A stretch of DNA of 64,000 nucleotides from Malania oleifera (lineage: Eukaryota; Streptophyta; Magnoliopsida; Santalales; Ximeniaceae). Shown here piece after piece: positions 43,437-53,599 of the stretch. The stretch lies in assembly GCF_029873635.1 (NCBI RefSeq), contig NC_080425.1, forward strand, positions 42,100,390-42,164,389, written 5' to 3'. The position numbers were made by a program, and so were the translations under genes. Numbering within the stretch: the stretch's first letter is position 1; every line of letters begins with the position of its first letter. The notes under the pieces are model-generated. The model was not told where the DNA came from and ran no database searches. It was given only the letters and a program-made list of their open reading frames with translations.

Positions 43437-45671
43437 TGTTAGAATTTGTGTATTCCCAAAAGGGGGGGTGAATTGGAATTTTAAACTTTTTCTCCTAGGT
43501 TAATGTATTCAACAACAGTATATGCACAACCTAGGGCCTGTCTATGCAATTTCCAAATGTGTAGATAAATATAATATGAATATTAAGTTATACGCATCAT
43601 TCACCCATAACATACATGTGCGGTAAATGTAAAGTGCGGAAATGTAAGCAAACACACAATATGTTATCGGGGTTCGGCCAACTGTGCCTACATCCCCGTC
43701 TCAAGCTCGCAAGCCTGAGGATTCCACTAAAGGCTCACTTAAGGGTGGAGCGACACCGTTTACAACCAGGTCAAATTAACACAGGACTGACCTCAACCTA
43801 CACCAGGTCGATTAGCGGGGCTGACCTCAACCTACACGCCTTAACAGGACCATGCACCTAGCTTTCCTAACCGGGTCTAAGCCAATCCGGGACTATTCTC
43901 GGGCTAGTCTCCCTCTTCAGGCCCGTGCCTGGAAATACAACCAAAGTGTATTACAATCAAATGGTACAGTGATTGTGCTTTCAAGTAAAGCAGATATTGT
44001 ACCCAAATTTGCGCAATAATATACACCACAAATATGAAATAATTTGTAAGCTCAATGTGGTCTAAGATGTCAACTCTCAAATAGATTTACTATCGTTGTA
44101 ATGAGTGCGTGAGAGTGCAAACCTAAATAATCTTTGTATCACTAGATATTCAATTTCAGTGCTCAAACAAAGATGTTATCCAAACTTCATATAATCAACA
44201 AATTTTCTCAATGTATATATGTATATGAAGCTCTAGCAATGTATAAGTTTGGTTTACAAAAGGATACTCAATCTTTGTATTTAACAAGGGATATATGAGT
44301 TAACGAATATTGCAACAAAGATTTTATCACACTAGCAAATATCTCATCAAATATTTTCAAGATAAAAACACAGTAGATATTTGAAAATGTTTTTGCAACC
44401 AAAATGCAAATACCAACTTCTTAAGATATTGCAATGACTATGCAATACTCAAAAGTTATATATATAAGTCTTCTTAGGAAAGACTTATTAACAAAGTCCC
44501 CTAAGAATACTTTAAGGTTTAGCTCTCAAAAATTAAGTCAAACAATCCAAAGATAGGAGAGCAAAACCAATCACTACAAAACACTCAAAACCAACTTACA
44601 AATGATGTAGGCAATATGAGAAGGTAAGATTGTGTGTGTGGAGCTTGGAAATGAGTATTATAGGGTTTTGGTTTTTCAAAGAATTTTCCCTAATCAAAGT
44701 GACTAATCCCACACTAATTTTCTCAAATGAACTTGTATATATAGGCAAGGGAGAAAATATGACTGTTGGGGACCTATTGGGTATTATTAGAAAAGTTTTA
44801 ATGACGTTTAAGGCATTTTAACCCTATTTAGAAAAATATTAACCACGGTAAAAATAGGACCAACTCGAGAGGTCCGGTAGACCAGAACTGGTTCAGTCGA
44901 CCAGGACTCAAGTAGCTCGGTCGACCAGGGGGATTTTGAACTAAGTGGCTCGGTCGACCGGAGAGGGTGATTTGCCAAATTTCTGAGGTTCGGTCGATCG
45001 GGACTATTTTGACCTGAAGGGCTCGGTCGACCAAACCGTTGGGAATTCTCCCAAGACCCCTCAGTCGACCAGGTTGTTGGAGTACAAATTTGGTCGGTCG
45101 ACCAGGAGGTCAAAATGTTGACTCCCAGGGGGTTTGGTCGACCGGGGTCAAATGAACTATAAGGGCTTGGTCGACCGGGCCTTGGTCAAACTGTTAACCC
45201 AGGGCCAGTTCGATCGACCAGGCCAAAAATGAACTATTTTGACCGGTCGACCGAAAGTGCACCAAGTGTGCATTTCGGTCCCATATTGACCCAAACAAGT
45301 CCTATTCAAGTGCCTAACAAACATATGTGAAATATGTGTGTGTCCTAAGGTCACTTGGGGTCCAATTTGAAGACACCGAAGGTGCACCCTAAGGTCTTTC
45401 TACGGTCCTTTCTCATTCATGGTTCGGTTTGAGCTTACATAATAAATCATACGTGTGATGTGTGTGAGCTTATTACAAACCAAATGCCCTAATTACTATT
45501 ACAGACCAATATAGATATATTACAAAGAATATGATTTGGCCTTCAAGCTTTTCTTACTTTGTGCACATCTTGATCTTATCATTCTTGATTCCTGCACAAA
45601 AACTTAAACACTCATTAGATACAATGAGTATTTGTCATAATCAAAACTGGGCGTGACCAATAAGGTCAACA
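43437..45671 (-). repeat. 5' LTR of copia-I
   Basis: About 2.24 kb, nearly identical to 36226-38484. It lacks a short stretch of the other LTR near 45378, where one GGTCGACC motif is lost. The hairpin block is at 43673-43727, where U-G at one stem position of the other LTR is C-G. Confidence 0.93.
43673..43727 (-). promoter_or_regulatory. Conserved stem-loop block in copia-I 5' LTR
   Basis: On the minus strand GTGGAATCCTCAGG, CTTGCGAG, CTTGAGACGGGGATGTAGGC. It differs from the 3' LTR copy at one position in each arm. Confidence 0.6.
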
Positions 45672-46022
45672 AAGACTATTTTAGATGAGGCTCACAAATC
45701 TTTGTATACGGTTCATCCCGGCAGTATGAAAATGTATAGGGATCTGCGAGAGTTTTACTGGTGGAGTGGTATAAAGAGGGAGATTGTTGAGTATGTAGCC
45801 CAGTGCTTGACGTGCTAGTAGGTAAAAGCTGAGCACTAAAGGCCAGCAGGCCAGTTGCAGCCGCTATTTATCCTGAGTGGAAGTGGGATCATATATCCAT
45901 GGATTTCGTTTCAGGGCTGCATCGACATTGCATGGCCAGAATGCGATTTGGGTGATAGTAGACCGGTTAACTAAGTCTGCCTATTTCCTCCCTATCAAGG
46001 TCAGTTATCCCCTCAACCAATT
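45672..46022 (+). pseudogene. Gypsy-H integrase fragment
   Basis: It continues the integrase cut at 36225: 'ILDEAHKSLYTVHPGSMKMY', 'REFYWW' and 'YVAQCLTC' form the HHCC zinc-binding region. Then 'DHISMDFVSGL' starts the catalytic core with its first Asp, with a frameshift near 45910. Stops include TAG at two Gln-like positions near 45820-45840. The sequence ends in the core ('YPLNQLV') and jumps into LTR sequence at about 46022. The rest of integrase and any chromodomain are deleted. Confidence 0.88.
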
Positions 46023-46183
46023 GGTAGACTACGGTATTATGTAGTTAATAATTTGATGGATGTAAATTATTTGTACTACTGCTTAGGTTTCCGCTGTTTA
46101 TGTTAGGCTATTCCCCGCTACCCACGGGTTCAGGTTGATGTTATTATTATATATATTTATTATGTGATAAGCAGGACGTTACA
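46023..46183 (+). repeat. Remnant of the 3' LTR of gypsy-H
   Basis: Only the last 160 bp, matching about 33110-33272 (TATTATGTAGTTAAT... CAGGACGTTACA). It is joined to integrase coding sequence. Confidence 0.88.
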
Positions 46184-46880
46184 ACTATATTATAAATCAT
46201 GCATTATCTTAGGCGGAACCTTATTAGGTTTAACCCATTTTTACTCGTATATTTGTTATCATAAAAAAAGGGGAGATTGTTGACTTTATGAGTTCAATCT
46301 TGTTTTAATAATGACAAATCACTTGGTATTTCACCTGTGCATTGAGATTTTGAACAGGATCATAACTTAGCATGCACAGAGGGTAAATATGCTATGGAAG
46401 CCACGAGGAACACAAAGTACATACCACTTGCCTCAATCCATGGAAGTAGAAAAACAAAAGGATAAAGACAATCCAGATTTTCAATTGTATTTTGCAAATT
46501 AGGTTCGATTGTATTTGCATAACTCATAAGATATGATGCGAAACTCAAAAATGACATATAACACCTTAGGATGCTTGTTTTTCATGACATATTAATATGC
46601 ATTTGACCTAAGATGGATTTGGCTGGAAATTAGGGCACTCGTCGACTAGTCCTCTGACCTCGTCGATGAATGCATAAAGGCCACTCGTTGACTAATACTT
46701 AGTCTCGTCAATGAGAAAATACTGAGACTATATAAATCTCAGACAGCCCAATCGTTGACGAATCCCCTGGTCTCGATATTTTCTCGACGACAAGACTAAG
46801 CATTAGTTGACGAGTGGCCTTCATGCATTTGTTGACGAGGTTATGGGACTAGTTGATGAGTGGCCTTCATGCATTTGTTT
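46184..46880 (+). mobile_element. Copia-G third 3' end: polypurine tract and truncated LTR
   Basis: After the ACTAT duplication the sequence resumes copia-G 3' region (ATTATAAATCATGCATTATC), polypurine tract AAAAAAAGGGGAGAT, and LTR start TGTTGACTTTATGAG at 46278. It follows 28895-29390 closely up to about 46770, then turns into an inverted copy of its own preceding 80-90 bp, and is lost by 46880. Confidence 0.82.
46634..46864. repeat. Inverted repeat within the truncated copia-G LTR
   Basis: Arm 1, 46634-46720; arm 2, 46777-46864; spacer about 56 bp. ACTAGT at 46645 pairs with ACTAGT at 46848, and ATGAGAAAAT pairs with ATTTTCTCG-type sequence near 46778. The arms are imperfect but continuous over about 87 bp. 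Confidence 0.8.
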
Positions 46881-46944
46881 GATGTAGAAAAATGCACATC
46901 AATACGGATATATAAAGAATAATAGCATTTGGAAAATCCTATTT

Positions 46945-47432
46945 TTGTGTTTTTCATTCCAAAAATAATTTTAACCTTTTTGAAATAATTTTTGACCTTA
47001 TAAAAATATTTTTCAAGTATTTTAAAAGATATCTAGGTCCAAGTAATTAACCTAAGAGCTTCATGCATCCATATTGAAATTGTTTGAAGTACTTCCATAA
47101 ACACTTCTTAAAACTTTGACATTCTAAGCACTAAGTCTTCATGCTTATCTTTCTTTGACTCCATCTTGTCTTCAAGCTTTCATATACTTTAAGCTTCATC
47201 AAATTTTTCTATCTTTGAATCCAAGCTTTTTTTTTTTTAAAATTTTCTTTGGTTTCATCATGGGTCAAGCATAATCTCCATGTGAGCTTCTTTACAAACA
47301 CTTGAGCTTGATCTCTTTATGAAAGCTTTTGAGCTCTGAAACATATCTTAACAAAACATGTTAAGTTCCTTTAGTTTGTTATTATCAAAACAAGATTTGT
47401 AAGCCTTGTTAGGCCAACAATTTCAACTAACA
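46945..47432 (-). repeat. Copia LTR fragment J (copia-A-like), minus orientation
   Basis: It resembles 17800-18185: CATTCCAAAAATAATTTTA, AGCTTCATGCAT, TTATTATCAAAACAAG, and the end GCCTTGTTAGGCCAACA. The U5 half is missing. It ends about 80 bp before the MULE and the former promoter side of the PPR gene. Confidence 0.7.
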
Positions 47433-47519
47433 ATCAATGGATCGATCAACTACTAAGAATGATCATCTCTCTTCCTGGAATTTCCCTGGGCTTAGCGTGT
47501 GTAACAAAGCCTTATAAAA

Positions 47520-47880
47520 TAGAGTTCTTTTTTTTTTTTCCTTTTTCGGTTTTTTTATATAAAAATATTTAATAAAGGTTTGGTGGAAACTTTATTTCCC
47601 ACTTTAATGCGAAATAAAAATCGTTGGATGGTCCAATGATTTTTAAGCAAAAGACACTGGACTATCAAATGAGTTTTAAATAAGGAGGGCTGCTCATTGG
47701 TTGATGCGTGGCAACCAAAACTCACTGGATGATCCAGCGTCTTTTGCTTAAAAATCGCTATACCATCCAGCAAGTTTTGTCTGGGAAAGTTAGGCCCCAT
47801 TTGACGCGTGGCAACAAAAATCGCTGGATCATCTAGCTCGTTTTGCTCTAGTTTTTGAAGTCTTCCTCCTCCATTTTTCT
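47520..47880 (+). repeat. Left terminal inverted repeat of MULE-K
   Basis: Matches the reverse complement of 53290-53532. It is built from three or four related sub-repeats, such as ACTCACTGGATGATCCAGCG followed by TCTTTTGCTTAAAA, and is longer than the right TIR through an insertion near 47680-47710. Confidence 0.8.
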
Positions 47881-48689
47881 TGTGAAATTCTAGAGCAACG
47901 GGCCAAAGATAAAGGACGACTAATCGGCCAGACGATTGGGCGCTATAGCAGGTAACCATTGCAACCTATTGAAGAGGGGAACCATTATGAGACAAGGGAG
48001 GAACCAAACATTGGGAAGGAAGGTATTATATAAAGGGGAGATGAGGTATGTTTCGTTTTGCTTAAGCTTAAACTCTGATATTATTTCGTTAAGATTCATT
48101 AGTTTGATTCAAAAATTGTGTTAGTTTGTGGTATAAACTAGTATTTGATACATTTAATTTGGTTGTATTAAACCAAATTTTGTTATTGGAAGCATCATTT
48201 GGAAACCCCCAATTTGAGGTTAGGGTTTATTTTTTTTTCCTATTTAATTTATTTGGATTTGTTATTATTTTCATGTGCAATTTCTTTTGTTGAATTTGAT
48301 TTTTTTTTTTTTTTTTTTGTTACTGTTAGTTAGATTTTTCATGACCAATTTGTACTTGTTCTTGCTGGTTTTTTATTTTCCTTTTGATGCTTATTTTTGG
48401 AATTGGTTATAACAAAATTGATTATAACCATGTAAAATATTTGTGTTTGATTCTTTAAAATTGTGGAGAATGTAGCATGCAATCTAATAAAATTGTGGAA
48501 GTTCTGTTTGATTCTTATTTTTGGAAAATATAGCATGTAAAATATTTGTGTTTGATGCACACAGCTTCAGCGTGACACATATAACTGTGTAGTTATGTGT
48601 GGAGATCATTCCTCAAATTGGTGCCGCCAAGGATAGGCAGATAGAGACGCCTACCTAATGTGTGGTTAAAGTGGAAAAAGACACCCAAC

Positions 48690-49180
48690 AAACACATCAT
48701 TATGAAATGACTGCGTGTGGTATGGATGAGCAGTATAGGAGTGAGGAGTTTGAAGGTCTGGGATTGTCGTTCGAGCTGCTGACATGTAAAATCCCTATTT
48801 ATCACATAGATGAATAAGGAGGGCATGCTAAAGTCCCCGCTGATTTGATCGCCATTGTGAACATTGCGTTAGACGAGGGGATGAACATTACAAACGATGT
48901 TAATTTAGAAGACGAAGAAACTTACGAGCAAAAAATTGTTAAAGGGTTAAATGAGTTCACCGATGATATGAATCCACCCCCCCTCCCCCAATGAAAAGAA
49001 TGATGTCATCTACAATGCACAGTTTATGGACGAACCTCCACTATATGCTTAAATTGATGTAGATGTCGCAGAAGTGTCATGCCAAGAGGAGCTTCCTATA
49101 TAAGTGACTCGTTCGGATAAGTCGACCGAGCTGGGTAAGGGGATGCTCTTCGGGTCCAAGGATCAGTTGATAACTGTGGT
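48690..49180 (+). pseudogene. MuDR-like transposase, N-terminal remnant
   Basis: Plus-strand coding-like sequence: 'EQYRSEEFEGLGLSFELL', a stop, 'VPADLIAIVNIALDEGMNIT', an acidic stretch, a frameshift near 48980, then 'ELGKGMLFGSKDQLITVV' (about 49127-49180). The last block resembles the start of the MuDR DNA-binding region (G..F.SK.EL..AV). The WRKY/FLYWCH-like zinc finger, the DDE catalytic domain and the SWIM finger are absent. This is inferred from motif resemblance and the surrounding TIRs. Confidence 0.5.
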
Positions 49181-49374
49181 GTGGATATATCATGGATTTT
49201 TTTTTTTTTTATGTGCAGTTCATACGGAGGTCGTACACCAATGAGGTTATAGCTAACTTATCTGCCAATTATCACGTTGGGAGTGACTTGTGGGTAGTCC
49301 GAGTGCCACTCATATGCTTTCATATTGTCGAGTGGTATCTCCCTAACCGAATTATGTGATAATTTGGCTATCGC

Positions 49375-50273
49375 TAGGGCATTCCAGACCCCTTCTCGAC
49401 ATCAGAGGTACATCTACATACGGACGAACTCCATACAGTTGATAGATGCAGTCGGGGGGTGACCGACTGGATGACTTTCCATAAGATGTATGTGGATGCA
49501 TGGCGGGATGAGAGAGAGCATATCATCCCAATGGAGCTGGAGGTCAATCTTTTGCATCCGGATGACCCATACTTGAGGTGGTATAGGCCCATCACACGAC
49601 GCTTTGTGGATAGGACCGCCGATGTATATATGAGCCTCATAAGTAGACATTAACCCACACATTGTACTTTTGTTATGTGGATTTTATGATGTGAATGTAC
49701 TAACTAAATTTTGTTCTATACTTCAGGCTAACATATTGTATGAGGTAGATCTAATCTCTTAAGATCCTATAGTATAGGGATTGATAAGAGCTGGACTAAC
49801 GATTATCCATGAGGACGGACGATGGACCCATGTACCTTGACCTGACCTGCCTACACGAGGAGGTCAAGGAGCTTTAGTACAAGGAGGACATGCTCTGCGT
49901 GCATCTAGTGGTTCACAGATTCGCTCAAGTGAGTCGCCTATTGTACTTACTAGGTACATGTTTAGCTCGTCAGCACCCTATGCATGTTCGATGGGAGCTG
50001 ATATTGCAAGGTCGTCTAGTAGCAAGCCGTATGTTGCAAATGTTCCCTCATCTTCCAAGCCTTTAGGTTTGAGTACCCCGTCTGATTCTACTACCACCCC
50101 ATCCATGTCATTCTTGTTGGACGACAGTCTAGATGTGGAGGACTTGGATGCATTAGTCATGCCACCTCGTTACTGTCCACCATCACTATATGAATCATCT
50201 TCTCATCTGCTTCATATGGATGATGATGATGATGCAGTACCTCAGGGCGAAGATGATAGACATACAAGATGAC
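49375..50273 (+). pseudogene. Plant-mobile-domain-like C-terminal remnant in MULE-K
   Basis: The pieces are 'GIPDPFSTSEVHLHTDELHT', then after a shift 'DWMTFHKMYVDAWRDERE', 'HPDDPYLRWYRPITRRFVD' (49459-49630). After a likely intron a Ser-rich, then Asp-rich, tail ends at 50273. The 'W..Y...W..R' and 'YLRWYR.ITRRF' pattern is what I know from the C-terminal part of plant mobile domain (aminotransferase-like) proteins, also annotated as 'phosphatase 7 long form'. The proposed intron (about 49643-49736) has GT, the branch-point consensus TACTAAC at 49699, a pyrimidine tract and CAG. Plant mobile domains are known to travel in MULEs and gypsy elements. Confidence 0.5.
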
Positions 50274-50575
50274 AACGGGGCAAGATACCGGATAGAGATG
50301 ACCAGCAAGGAGAGGGCAAACACAGATGGTAGCCACCCTGACATCTGAAACGATCTGCGTGTGGCACTTGAGTAGGCATTTGTTGTATACTTTACCCCTA
50401 TATTGTGTTGTACAATAGTCTGATTCTTTTGATTTCATTTGTATACCATTAATTCTTTTGATTTCATTTGTATAGCTTTATTGCATTATTTCTATATAAT
50501 TGGGGATGTTTATTTGTTATTCCCTAATATGTATATGTAATTGAAAACTACTGCTTGCATAGTCTCAATGTATGT

Positions 50576-52604
50576 TGTTGGCTTTTTGAGTTCGATCTCT
50601 GTTTTGATGCTGACAAACCACCAGTATTTTATGTGTGCATTTAGTGTTTGATCGGGTTGTCATTTCAATACGAATATAAGATACTACAAAATGGAAGCCA
50701 GCAGGGACATAAAGCTCACACACTCCTCACGAATTCCACTGAAAATGAAGAGCAAGAGAAGAAGACATTTTTATTTTAAATTTGTATTGCATTTAATTTT
50801 TCTATCTTTGGTCTGTAATAATACATGCATCTGCATGATATGTTTTGAATGCTCAGAAATGTCGTAAATTGACCATAGGGACTAAATGACCTTAGGGCAC
50901 TTAAAAAAAAAAGTCCCTAATATCACTTAAAAAAAAAAAAAGGTTTTTTGGCGTACTTAAAAAAAAAAAGGCCTTAGGAAGACCCTAGGTCTCAACACTT
51001 AGTGCCCAAAGTCCCTAATATCACTTTTCATATTAGGAGAATCAAATCAAGGCTAAAATGAACTAAATGGAAAATACTGAGAGGGTTCAGGCGACCGAAC
51101 CCAGGTCGTATAAGATGGCTCTGGCGACCGAACTAGTCAACATGTTGACTTTGTGTTCAAGCACCCGAATTCGTTTTGAGCGTATCGTCCTCAGGCACCC
51201 GAATTATGTCAGGGCACTTTTCAACTACTTGGGCGACCGAACGACACGTTCAAATTGGGCTCAGGCAACCGAATTGGTCAGTTCAGTTAACCGAACTTTG
51301 AGCCGGGCACCCAAACTACGCGTCAAATGTTTCTAACTTTTATTCAGCCTACCGAACCTAGACTCAGGCGACCGAACTCTTTAAAATGACTTTTTTAGTT
51401 GAATCTATTCAAGCGACCGAACTCAAGTTCAGCCACCCGAAACTTCTCGGGTTGGAAATTTTTTAAGGGCTTAAAGGTCATTAATTTTTAATTAATCTTT
51501 TTCGAAATACCCAGCGTGTCCCCAACAGTCAAATTTTTCTTTGAGTCTATATATACCCCTTTATAAGCCAAGTTAGTAACTTTGATTAGCCTAATTTTTC
51601 TCTCAAATATTTTTACTAATCAAAGTTCCCCCACATACTCTTTTACTAGAAAAATCATTTTGGGGTCAAATCTTTTACTCTCCAAATCTCTCTTTATTAT
51701 TCTTTAGAAAATTTTTTCAAAGAGAGCATACATTTTATTTGGGCATTTACTTTTTGCATTCATGCTTTCATAGAAAATGTTTATCTTGCAAGAATCATTT
51801 GAAAAATCAAAACCATGAGTTCTCTAATCATTTGTTGAAAAATATTTTTGAGAGAATATTTTATTAGGATCTAAATCTTTGTCGTGCGTATAACATACAC
51901 TACTTTTCAAAGATTGAAAATATCATGTTTAGAAAAGCACCCTTACTCTACTGAACATTATTGCATATCATAAAAGAGTGCATATTTTATAAGCTTAACT
52001 GTGTACATCTCTGCTTGTATTTCAGAAGCATGTTTCATGTACAAAATGGTTTAATGGTAACGGTTGGATTCAGTTCGTTAGTTGAACTGGGGAGTCTTAG
52101 CCCCGTAAGTGAGACCGATTCGGTTCAGCTCTGAATTGAACTGGGGAGTCTCAATCCCGTAAGTGAGACTAGTTTGGCTCAGCCTAACAATTGAGGTGGG
52201 GTTTTCCTCGCCCCGTAAGGAGATGATGTAAAAGGATTCTGCTCCGCCTAGTTAAGTGAGCAAGTTTAGTGGAATCCTTGGGGGTTATGTCCAAGGCAGT
52301 GACGTAGGCCTCATTAACAAATCTGTGTGTCATTCTCTCTTTATCTTATTTAAATTCCTACACTTTAATTTCAACATGTGTATGAATGTTTATTTAATGT
52401 CAAAGTTATTCTCATGCACAAGTCTGATTTAAATAAGATAGTGCACACATGTATGTTTGATTTTATTGTTAAACTCGCTTTACATACACGTATGTATGTT
52501 GAATGAGATATGAACTGTGGTGAATCGGCAAAATGTTTTAAATGAACGAAAAATGTTTTAAAACCCAATTCACCCCCCTTTTTGGGATCATACCAATTCC
52601 AACA
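50576..52604 (+). mobile_element. Solo copia LTR (L) inside MULE-K
   Basis: TGTTGGCTTTTTGAG to CCAATTCCAACA, about 2.03 kb, plus orientation. Flanks tatgt (50571-50575) and tatgc (52605-52609) differ by one base. It carries GGCGACCGAAC-type motifs (51085-51440), a TATA box in TCTATATATACCCC (about 51546), leader repeats with CTGGGGAGTCTTAGCCCCGT (52086-52220), the conserved hairpin block at 52269, and a CACCCCCCTTTTTGGGATC end. MULE sequence continues on both sides. Confidence 0.85.
52269..52310 (+). promoter_or_regulatory. Conserved stem-loop block in solo LTR L
   Basis: AGTGGAATCCTTGGGGG, TTATGT, CCAAGGCAGTGACGTAGGC. The arms CCTTGG (52276-52281) and CCAAGG (52291-52296) are fully complementary. 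Confidence 0.7.
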
Positions 52605-53289
52605 TATGCAGTTGTGTATGAAAGTTGTAAAATTTTGTTATTAATTGCCGAATTTTTTACATTAATTCAACGTAGTGTCAATGTCAACGTTGGTGTATTA
52701 AAGTTGTGAAAATATTGGTATCAATTGCCGATGAAAATTATTTTCTTGGAACTGGTGCAAGCATTGATGGATATACTCGATTTTAAGAGGAAACTCTACC
52801 AAAATTTTTATAGTAATTCGATGTATTGTGAATGTGTACTCTGTCAACATTTTTAGATCTCTTTCCTTTTTATCCTTGTTGCAATTATTATAGATTATAT
52901 AGACCGCTTTGTATTTGTATAAATGTTGCCTAAGCACCTTATCTTCAACTGCGCATATATTGCGTTGGGTTAAACTAAAAAAAAGACTACTTTAAAAACC
53001 AAAACGAGTTAATAATGACCCTCCATAAATTTGTATGTAAGCCGCAAGTAAAGTTGCAAAAATAAGAGCTTGAATACCGTTTCTAAATAATCAAAGGAAC
53101 ATAATGGGTATATGAATCACTAAAGGTATTAAAGAAACAAGAATAATAACTAATTTATCGACTCATATATTTTTGAAAAGTTGAAAACTAAGTGATAAAG
53201 GTTTTTATTCAAATTTTATTTTGATCATTTGTTGAATTTAATGAAATTAATTGAAATCGAAATCTATAGATCCAAATAATTGTAATAAA

Positions 53290-53532
53290 AAAAATACATT
53301 TTTCAAGCAGTGCAAAACTCATTAGATGGTCCAACAAATTTTAAGCAAAAGACGTTGGACCATCCAATGAGTTTTGGTTGCATGAACTCATTGGATGGTC
53401 CAATATCTTTTGATTAAAAATTATTAGATCATCTAAAGAGTTTTAGAATGCATCAAAGCAAGAAATAAAGTTACCAATGAACCTTTATTAAATATTTGTA
53501 TATTAAAAAGAAAATCAAAAAAGGAAAGAACT
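53290..53532 (-). repeat. Right terminal inverted repeat of MULE-K
   Basis: Reverse complement of the left TIR, with nested short inverted segments (TTGGATGGTCCAA and CCATCCAATGAG alternate). It ends GGAAAGAACT next to the TATA-like sequence of the PPR gene. Confidence 0.8.
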
Positions 53533-53533
53533 C

Positions 53534-53541
53534 CTATAAAA
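53534..53541 (+). promoter_or_regulatory. Probable TATA box of the PPR gene, within the MULE target duplication
   Basis: CTATAAAA lies about 60 bp before the ATG at 53600 and is the right copy of the MULE's 9-bp target repeat. A matching TTATAAAA remains on the far side of the MULE at 47512-47519. Confidence 0.55.
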
Positions 53542-53599
53542 CGCCTTTCCTCTTTGCAAGATTTGAAAACCAGAGCTAGCGCGGCCGACCGCGGTGTTG

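Larger units (their letters stand above)
36226..45671 (-). mobile_element. Copia-I: pol-less Ty1/copia element with an extra ORF
   Basis: On the minus strand: 5' LTR (45671-43437), primer site, short gag (43381-42370), a promoter-like module (41670-41381), an ORF of the putative plant transposon protein type (41279-40089), a 1.6-kb untranslated region, polypurine tract (38498-38487), 3' LTR (38484-36226). The LTRs look nearly identical by eye, so the insertion is young. Flanks AATAC (36221-36225) and AAGAC (45672-45676) differ by one base. It splits gypsy-H integrase. No protease, integrase, RT or RNase H is present, so mobility must depend on an autonomous relative. Confidence 0.9.
31184..46183 (+). 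mobile_element. Gypsy-H: Ty3/gypsy element (Tekay/Del-like), decayed and interrupted by copia-I
   Basis: The 5' LTR is complete (31184-33272). The coding region runs from 33583, is split at 36225/45672 by copia-I, and ends inside integrase. The 3' LTR is only its last 160 bp (46023-46183). LTR ends are TGTAATGACCCG and GGACGTTACA. Flanking 5-mers gctat (31179-31183) and actat (46184-46188) differ by one base and rejoin copia-G sequence when the element is removed. Missing parts: gag zinc knuckle, protease active site, integrase C-terminus with any chromodomain, and most of the 3' LTR. Confidence 0.9.
47520..53532 (+). mobile_element. MULE-K: Mutator-like DNA transposon
   Basis: Inverted ends of a few hundred bp (47520-47880 and 53290-53532) both begin AGTTCTTTCC/TTTT-type, then AATATTTAATAAAGGTT, AACTTTATTTC, and sub-repeats with GGATGGTCCAA and TTTTGCTTAAAA. 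An imperfect 9-bp direct repeat (cttataaaa 47511-47519, cctataaaa 53533-53541) fits the MULE target-duplication length. Inside are MuDR-like and plant-mobile-domain-like remnants and a solo copia LTR. Long TIRs, 9-bp duplication and insertion at a gene's 5' end are all usual for MULEs. Confidence 0.82.

Noticed and set aside
53594..53599. Start of the PPR protein two codons earlier (GTG)
   Set aside because: Plant nuclear genes start at ATG. The in-frame ATG at 53600 is the first available.
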